Assembly: GCA_027603945.1 (NCBI GenBank)
Contig: JADIIU010000127.1
Coordinates: 1-36,271, forward strand
DNA: 36,271 nucleotides
Direction of reading: 5' to 3'
Source of the DNA: Terramyces sp. JEL0728
Lineage: Eukaryota > Chytridiomycota > Chytridiomycetes > Rhizophydiales > Terramycetaceae
Shown here in pieces: positions 31,095 to 36,271 of this stretch; position 1 is the first letter of the stretch, and every line of letters begins with the position of its first letter. Under the pieces are notes generated by a model. That model did no database searches. It had not been told where the DNA came from and saw nothing but the letters and a program-made list of their open reading frames with translations. A program made the position numbers and the translations under genes.

Positions 31095-32187
31095 TTAATT
31101 GTCATCTTCAAGAACCAGGTAGTCGAGACTGGCTTTACCTCTTCCTGTTGTAGTTTGATTTACTGCTTCGCCAATATTTCCATCCAAGCTTTCAAAAACC
31201 ACTATATCGCCAACAGATAGTTCCACCCAATCGAGAGACTTGGGTTCGTGTTTCTTTTTTACAATAAATCGTTTTCCAATTCGTTCGTCCAAGAGTCCTA
31301 CTTTTTCGTAAGAGATATCCAATTCATGCAAAGAAATGCTCTTCACTAGACCCCTTGAACTGGAGACTGATATTTTATCTGTTTCCTTTTCTGCGGTTTC
31401 TTGTTGGTGTAAAAGGTCGGTATTCACTTTAAAATCAGATTCCGATGTGTAGGAGTGCACTCGAGATACTCGTTTACCTCTTAAATGTGTTAGTAACGGC
31501 ACTGCGCAGAATATGAATGCTCCTACAACGGCTAAGCTGATAGCACAGATCAAAGTAAATCCCGCTGCCGAAGTCCAGTCCGAGGTGCCGCTGGCAGAGC
31601 TGAATTTCTTTTGCTTGCAGCAGCTTTCAGTGGGATAGTCCTTGCAGTATTCGGTATATAGATCATTGTCCAGCAAACCTACGATCAACAGGAGTGTTAC
31701 CACACGAAATTTGATCCTTTTGTACACCAGAGATACAGCTGTTACCGGCACCGTTGCAGAACTTTCCAATGTCAAATATAGTGCTCCTTCGTCTTTCATA
31801 CAATGTTTTCTGTGAATTGTCTTTGTAATCAATTGGACACTTTGATTTGTCTTCCAGCAGTGTTGATAATGCACCTTGGTAGTATTCGCAAACACTTGAA
31901 CAAACAGGTGTTACCTGCTTGTTGCAGTCTTTCGAGTAATGATAAAGGTCAGTCATGCAAATAAACGAAAGGGAGTACTGAATAGACTCACCGTTATATC
32001 CAGGACAGTTGAAATAGTTGCTCCAGATTTCCTTTTTGCGATCTCCTGAAACTAGCTGGTTGATATTGGATTCCCAGCTTGATTGATCGATTTTGGTTCC
32101 GTAGACTTTTGAAAGGACAGTTGTATCAATTGCTCCGGTGAATGGTGCGCATACAGAGGTGCTTGGAATTTGTGTGCAGTTGGCCAT
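31095..32187 (-). CDS. Cys-rich ectodomain - TM - degenerate SH3 protein (paralogue 1)
   Basis: Exons 31701-32187 and 31095-31678 around a 22-nt intron (ends TTGATCGTAG) encode 356 residues. The Cys-rich ectodomain (CAPF, VYG, CPGYNGESIQYSLSFICMTDLYHYS, CSSVCEYYQGALSTLL) is shared with the next two genes. One TM helix (FTLICAISLAVVGAFIFCAVPLL) separates it from a Ser-rich tail with an SH3-like end (RFIVKKKHEP, VELSVGDIVVFES). The SH3 is degenerate: ALYDY-type residues and the tandem Trp are missing. No classical signal peptide precedes MANCTQIPS and no upstream ATG exons were found. Cys spacing loosely recalls Frizzled-like CRDs, which is inference only. A TATA-like TTTAAA lies at 32220-32225. 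Confidence 0.82.
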
Positions 32188-32219
32188 AATGCTTAGAGTG
32201 CGAGCTGGTATTTGTATGA

Positions 32220-32225
32220 TTTAAA
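32220..32225 (-). promoter_or_regulatory. TATA-like box of CRD paralogue 1
   Basis: TTTAAA in CTTTTTAAATC on the minus strand, 32 nt upstream of the ATG at 32187, followed upstream by a CCGCCCC block. Confidence 0.45.
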
Positions 32226-32317
32226 AAGTTGGGGCGGAGCCTTCAAAAAAGTGGGCAGCAAGGTGTGTAATTACAGACTGACAGCAAGAATTGATCAGTA
32301 GACGAAATAATAAACAA

Positions 32318-32323
32318 TTTATT
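32318..32323 (-). terminator. Polyadenylation signal containing the stop codon of CRD paralogue 2
   Basis: AATAAA on the minus strand spans the TAA stop (32319-32321) entirely: the last codons read AGT GAA TAA A. Confidence 0.65.
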
Positions 32324-33173
32324 CACTCGGAACGGCATAGTACATTCTCTTCCCGTGCTTGACCCCCATTGCAATACCAAATGCAACTGGGAATATTACC
32401 ACGTTCACCAACAGAAAGAAGGCTGCAGCCGCGCCAGTAAACAAAAGACCAACAATCAATGGAAGCGAGAAATTGGAATTGGCAAATGGAGACAGCTGAG
32501 GAGATGGCACCGAGCAGCAAGTGACGTTGGGATTCTTTAAGCAGTAGTTTTCTTTAGATCCGGTATCACCACCAAAACCTGTAATTAATTCCTATTTACC
32601 ACAAGTAGAATTGTCCAGTGCTATCCCCGATTGGCACACGTCCTGTCCTTTAAAGTAAGTCCCACTGGTGAATAGAGACTTGCACTGATCGGCGGCATTT
32701 TGAACTACCTTTTTGTGATTATCAAATGCAGTTTGCTGCTGTTGTGTTATATTGGTGGTCAAAAAGTTTGTGCATTCTCCAAGGACGACTTGCTTCAAAC
32801 TGTCGCCGTAAGTATCGCAAGACGATGAACATAATGGCGGGTACTTTAGTGTATCGTTTGTTGGTGGGGTATTGCAGGCAGCACTATAGTAAAAAATGTC
32901 TGTAAGGCAGAGGAAAGTCCTATAGTATTGGATCAGTTCTCCACGATATCCTGTACAGCCAAGGAAATCCGACCATCCTGTGCGCAAATTAAAAGAACCG
33001 GCAGAGTTATCTAGAATCAACTGATTCCAGCTCGTTGCTGTTACGAACGAAACGTTTGCTTTTGGCCCGAAATATACTTGATTTAGTACGTTTGTGTCTA
33101 TGAATGCACCATTTGTCCAAGGTGCACACGCTGATTGGAGTGAAACTGGAACGCAGTTATTTGGTAATGCCAT
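32319..33173 (-). CDS. Cys-rich ectodomain - TM protein without SH3 (paralogue 2)
   Basis: Exons 32600-33173 and 32319-32578 with a 21-nt intron (ends TTAATTACAG) encode 277 residues. The ectodomain has CAPWTNGAF, VYFGP, CTGYRGELIQYYRTFLCLTDIFYYS and PPLCSSSCDTYGDSLKQV, matching its two neighbours. The second exon contains CCSVPSPQ and a TM region (LPLIVGLLFTGAAAAFFLLV) with a further hydrophobic stretch, then ends after a short basic tail (KHGKRMYYAVPSE), so the cytosolic SH3 found in the paralogues is absent. No signal peptide is evident at MALPNNC. The intron position matches that of paralogue 1 (after a conserved CG). TATA-like ATAAAAAG at 33199-33206. A small upstream ATG frame (MVARHR) precedes the TATA and is probably not transcribed. 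Confidence 0.82.
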
Positions 33174-33198
33174 TTTTTTAGATTTCTCAAATCTCCCA

Positions 33199-33206
33199 CT
33201 TTTTAT
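33199..33206 (-). promoter_or_regulatory. TATA-like box of CRD paralogue 2
   Basis: ATAAAAAG on the minus strand (GATAAAAAGTGGG), 25 nt upstream of the ATG at 33173. Confidence 0.55.
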
Positions 33207-33456
33207 CTGTGTCTCGCCACCATTTTAGTTCACTTCGCCTGTCGCAAATCCATAGGCAAAAAGATTAGCTCACTGCCTTCGCAGATAAAGCCTAGACTGT
33301 GGAATTAATAGTCTGGAAATATTCTTGAAGCATACCATACTTAATGCAGCGCTTTGACCAGTTCATGCAAATCAAAGCTGTATCTTTCAAATCAGAGTCA
33401 ATCAAATCTTTCAAAGTCAACTGTTTGAAAAATGAGCATATTTATTTAAAAGTACA

Positions 33457-34533
33457 TCAAAGCTTTTCCATTGATTTGACACAAGCCTTTCCTTTGGCAT
33501 TGGTAACCATATTAACACAATCACCCCAGCCGTCATCGCAAATCTCTGTGAATTCAAAAATATCACCAACTCTGACTTGAACCTCGTCTGGCCGTTGAGG
33601 ATCATAGTCATATTTTGCGATATACCGTGTCCCCAACTGCACATCTTCAAATGCAAGTGAAGAGCGAACCATTTTCAAAAAGCTTTGATTGGCTTCTACC
33701 GGCGATTTTGAAACTTTTTCATAGGTTGCAACTACGCCATCTTCAGCAACTGTAGTCTTTTTCTTGCCTCTGTATCTGACTACCAGTAGCAATAGCACTC
33801 CAACTACGCACGCACCAGCAGATAGTATGACAATCAATGACAAGTTGACGCTTGATCCTGGTTCACTAGCTTCTGCAGCTAGCTTTGTCTGTGTGGTTTG
33901 CATTTTGGTCTGCATACTTTGGCAGCAGCTAGAATTTCCATTTTTGCTGCAGTAATCATCTACTACTTTCATATTTCCGCCAAATCCGCAGTAATCGCTA
34001 TCCGAAGCAACACCCTTGATACAAGTTGATTTATCGCCAAACATTTTACCAGCAGTTTCTTGTTTACATACTTCTCCGGCGTGCAACAGCACATCTATAT
34101 GCGATTGAATATTTGCTGGAGGGGGAGGGCAAGTGGTTGGGTTTTGTAGCATCGTCTCCAAGGCACTTCCGTATTTATCGCATGTGTCGTCACATAACGG
34201 CGGAATGTTCTTTGCTTGGTCATTACAGGTTGCAGAGTAAGTGAATATATCTGTCAAGCAGGTGTAACTTCGTAGATATTGAATCATCTCGCCTTTTAAC
34301 CCCGAACACCCTGTCCATTCTTTCCACAAACTGGATTGATCGTCGCCTCCTGAAGTGGTTTTAATTATTGTCGCTTCCCATATTTCAGCCGATTTAATAT
34401 CCACCCCATAAACTTTAGATATTTCGTCAATGTCAATAAAAAGATCTTTTGACCAGGGATTGCAGGCTGTAGTTGAAGATATTGATACGCAGTTCTTTGC
34501 TGCAGCTGATAAAATTAAATTGAAAATGAGCAT
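33457..34533 (-). CDS. Cys-rich ectodomain - TM - SH3 membrane sensor-like protein (paralogue 3)
   Basis: Single exon, 358 residues, with a signal peptide (MLIFNLILSAAAKN), unlike its two paralogues. Ectodomain: TACNPWSKDLF, VYGVDI, CSGLKGEMIQYLRSYTCLTD, PPLCDDTCDKYGSALETM, and a Cys-rich end (YCGFGGN, SSCCQSM). TM helix: LSLIVILSAGACVVGVLLLLVV. After a basic stop-transfer (RYRGKKK) the cytosolic part ends in a well-formed SH3 (YIAKYDYDPQRPDEVQVRVG, DDGWGDCVN). The architecture suggests a surface receptor or sensor that docks Pro-rich partners inside the cell, comparable in logic to Sho1-type proteins; this is inference. It lacks the intron found at the CG junction in both paralogues. AATAAA at 33441-33446 lies 10 nt past the stop; TATA-like box at 34553-34560. 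Confidence 0.88.
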   Translation of the reverse strand: MLIFNLILSAAAKNCVSISSTTACNPWSKDLFIDIDEISKVYGVDIKSAEIWEATIIKTTSGGDDQSSLWKEWTGCSGLKGEMIQYLRSYTCLTDIFTYSATCNDQAKNIPPLCDDTCDKYGSALETMLQNPTTCPPPPANIQSHIDVLLHAGEVCKQETAGKMFGDKSTCIKGVASDSDYCGFGGNMKVVDDYCSKNGNSSCCQSMQTKMQTTQTKLAAEASEPGSSVNLSLIVILSAGACVVGVLLLLVVRYRGKKKTTVAEDGVVATYEKVSKSPVEANQSFLKMVRSSLAFEDVQLGTRYIAKYDYDPQRPDEVQVRVGDIFEFTEICDDGWGDCVNMVTNAKGKACVKSMEKL

Positions 34534-34552
34534 GGGGATTTTTCTATTCGCG

Positions 34553-34560
34553 CTTTTTAT
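34553..34560 (-). promoter_or_regulatory. TATA-like box of CRD-SH3 paralogue 3
   Basis: ATAAAAAG on the minus strand (GAATAAAAAGCGCG), 19 nt upstream of the first base after the ATG complement at 34533. This would place the transcription start at or even within the first codons unless scanning starts upstream. Confidence 0.45.
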
Positions 34561-34831
34561 TCACCAAAGGCTGAGAGCGAGTCTGTTCTTGGGGCTGAGT
34601 TGCAAAACCACTGAATCAAAATTTTGGCTGCAATTAACTCCCGACAGCCAAATCTGTGGACAGCGTAGCTATAGGACTTGCTTGGTTAAACTTGGGATTT
34701 TCTTGTTGGCCAATGTGTAATTCCTGGTAAATTTTTTGTTTCTTGTTTTGACAGGCAGTGCGTGCATTTCCAAATCAACTGTAGTTGAAGACACAAGAGC
34801 ATGACGTCATAAAAAGAGAAGCTTAAATATT

Positions 34832-34837
34832 TTTATT
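34832..34837 (-). terminator. Polyadenylation signal containing the stop codon of receptor B
   Basis: AATAAA on the minus strand includes the TAA stop (34833-34835) after the last Lys codon. Confidence 0.65.
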
Positions 34838-36271
34838 TAAACTTTGTACCTTCAACCATCGACATGGACATGTGTATATTACTCCATGAATGAAAGTAAG
34901 AATCCCACTCCTTTGCATTTTCAGGAGTTTCATAGGTGATTTCAAAGACCTCATTATCTAGAAAGTATCTTCGGAGAGTTGGAGACACTGAATCAGATTT
35001 AAAAGCCTGCAGATTCCCTAATTTCCATACTTCGCCATCACCCCGCTTGGTAGCTGTTTCGTCTTCAAGGGTTAGCTTTGTTAGTCTGCAGAACGAGACA
35101 ATGTTGGCAGTTTCTGATACCATGTTTCTTGGTTTCGAATCAGAAAAGAATCCAGGTTTTCTAAGGATTACTGCAGTTCCACTCGTTGCCTTTTTAACTT
35201 TTGGTTTTTCTTCTGGCTTTCCATCCGTTGATTTGCCAGTTCTGTTATTGGAGGATCTGCCAAAACTTCTCATAGATACGACATTGCCTTGGACGCAGTA
35301 ACTTATCTTTAACGAGAAGGACGAAATCAAGTTGAATATTAGCAAGTAAAATTCTGCAATCATTTTTACTCCAGCTTTTAGTCTGAATCCTAAACCATTC
35401 GTGAGTAAAATGGAAATTGCAAATAATACAATCTAAATTAGGATAAGAATACTATAACAGCGTTATAAATTGCAATAGTGATTACTTTTGTTTCGCTGTA
35501 TTTCGATGGTACGTTTCTTGTTTTGAAAGCAATGAGAAGGTTGAGTACCAATATAACAGCGCTGTACATAGCTAAAGCAGCGACGATTCCACTTTGGTAG
35601 GATGTCGACGAGGACGAGCACGTCCAAGCATATGTTCCTTTTACAACAGCATGCGCTGCTGGTCTTGGGGCATCCTGGGCATTCCAAATTGCAATAATAA
35701 TTGCTGACGGAATTCCAAAAATGAATCCAATGGCAATCGTAGCATAAGTGTTAAAGATGTACTTTGTTGGATTGGTGAAAATCATGTACAATCGGTAATT
35801 TTTCATAAACATTAATCCATAGTAAACGGCAAAACAAATTGGTAGAATTACAGAGTCAATCGTGCATGTAGCTACAGTTGGTTTGCCGACCATGGTCAAT
35901 AAATCAAACCAAGCAATAAAAATGCATAATTGCATTGCGAAACCAACGAAAACATCTGAAGCCCTTATCATTGGATGGTTTCTGTAGATGAGTGTACCCA
36001 AAATAGTTGTTAAACTAACGATTACTCCAATCAGAAACAGGGCAATTGAGAGAATACCCAAAGGATCCCCACTAGACTGTAAATAATCAGCAACTGTCGT
36101 AGGATCGATAGCGTCGGCTGGCTTGTAACTGGCACCTCCTGGATAATAGTAAGGTTGAAGTTGATATTCAACCCCATTGGACCACTTTGCTACTTGAATA
36201 AGACTTGCGTCTGCTTGAATATTCATTATCGCGTAGTCGCCACCTCTTTCGCCATTACTATCAAGTGATAC
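34833..36271 (-). CDS. Class C (GABA-B-like) receptor B, 7TM domain and C-terminal tail, partial at right edge
   Basis: Exons >36271-35453 and 35432-34833 around a 20-nt intron (35433-35452, ends CTAATTTAG). The fragment begins LDSNGERGGDYAIMNIQ, the end of the ligand-binding lobes, then enters a 7tm_3 domain directly without a long Cys-rich linker. Helices include ILSIALFLIGVIVSLTTILG, CIFIAWFDLLTM, VILPICFAVYYGLMFMKNY and YATIAIGFIFGIPSAIIIAI. The intron falls inside TM6 (NAVI|IVLFAISILLTNG), and TM7 (MIAEFYLLIFNLISSFSLKI) follows, so the downstream 600 bases are part of this gene and not a separate one. The cytosolic tail (about 150 residues) starts basic/Ser-rich and ends in a folded-looking segment. 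Family role: ligand-activated G-protein signalling at the plasma membrane; the ligand is unknown. Confidence 0.9.

Noticed and set aside
34833..35363. Separate small gene beginning MIAEFYLL
   Set aside because: The frame is continuous with TM6 of receptor B after removal of a 20-nt intron at 35433-35452, and the MIAEFYLL stretch supplies TM7. It is the receptor's C-terminal exon.
1..36271. tRNA or rRNA genes, transposons, CRISPR arrays, telomeric or satellite repeats
   Set aside because: No A/B-box tRNA patterns, transposase motifs, terminal inverted repeats or regular spaced repeats were found by reading both strands.

Overview
The window is nuclear DNA of a eukaryote, most likely an early-diverging (zoosporic) fungus such as a chytrid or a relative. 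The gene set points there: Bem1-like polarity proteins, a fungal-type ADAM protease, an S1/P1 nuclease, a GABA-B-like (class C) receptor, a VIP1 inositol-pyrophosphate kinase, UBA2 and AIM24-family proteins. All three standard stop codons are used. I cannot fix the species from sequence alone.

Eighteen protein genes are supported, sixteen complete and two cut by the window edges. Left to right: minus strand, N-terminal part of a class C receptor (runs off the left edge), a trefoil/alpha-amylase and a bZIP factor; plus strand, an unrecognised Cys-rich protein; minus strand, three tandem Bem1-type PX-PB1 genes; plus strand, UBA2, a LOTUS-like/zinc-finger protein and a CK1-like kinase; minus strand, a MORN/DUF900 membrane hydrolase; plus strand, VIP1, ADAM, S1/P1 nuclease and two tandem AIM24 genes; minus strand, three tandem Cys-rich-domain membrane genes (two with SH3), then the 7TM half of a second class C receptor that runs off the right edge. 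The two receptors are close paralogues bracketing the window.

The most striking signal is gene structure. I reconstruct 30 introns, and every one is 19-22 nt long. They start with GTA (one GTG) and end in a branch-point-like YTNAY whose branch A lies at intron nucleotide 14-16, only 5-7 nt before the AG acceptor. The reconstructions restore conserved family motifs, for example in UBA2, VIP1, ADAM, amylase and CK1. Several 21-nt introns are in frame and stop-free, so they are invisible to ORF-based gene calling.

The rest of the architecture is also compact. AATAAA signals overlap or touch stop codons, convergent stops lie 30-52 nt apart, one tandem gene pair is 59 nt apart, and TATA-like boxes sit 21-32 nt upstream of several ATGs. 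Functionally the window mixes sensing and polarity modules (receptors, Bem1-like and CRD-SH3 proteins, CK1, VIP1), secreted or surface hydrolases (amylase, ADAM, S1/P1 nuclease) and SUMO/ubiquitin-related proteins (UBA2 and a LOTUS-like protein with UBZ-like fingers). No RNA genes, transposons or CRISPR arrays were seen.
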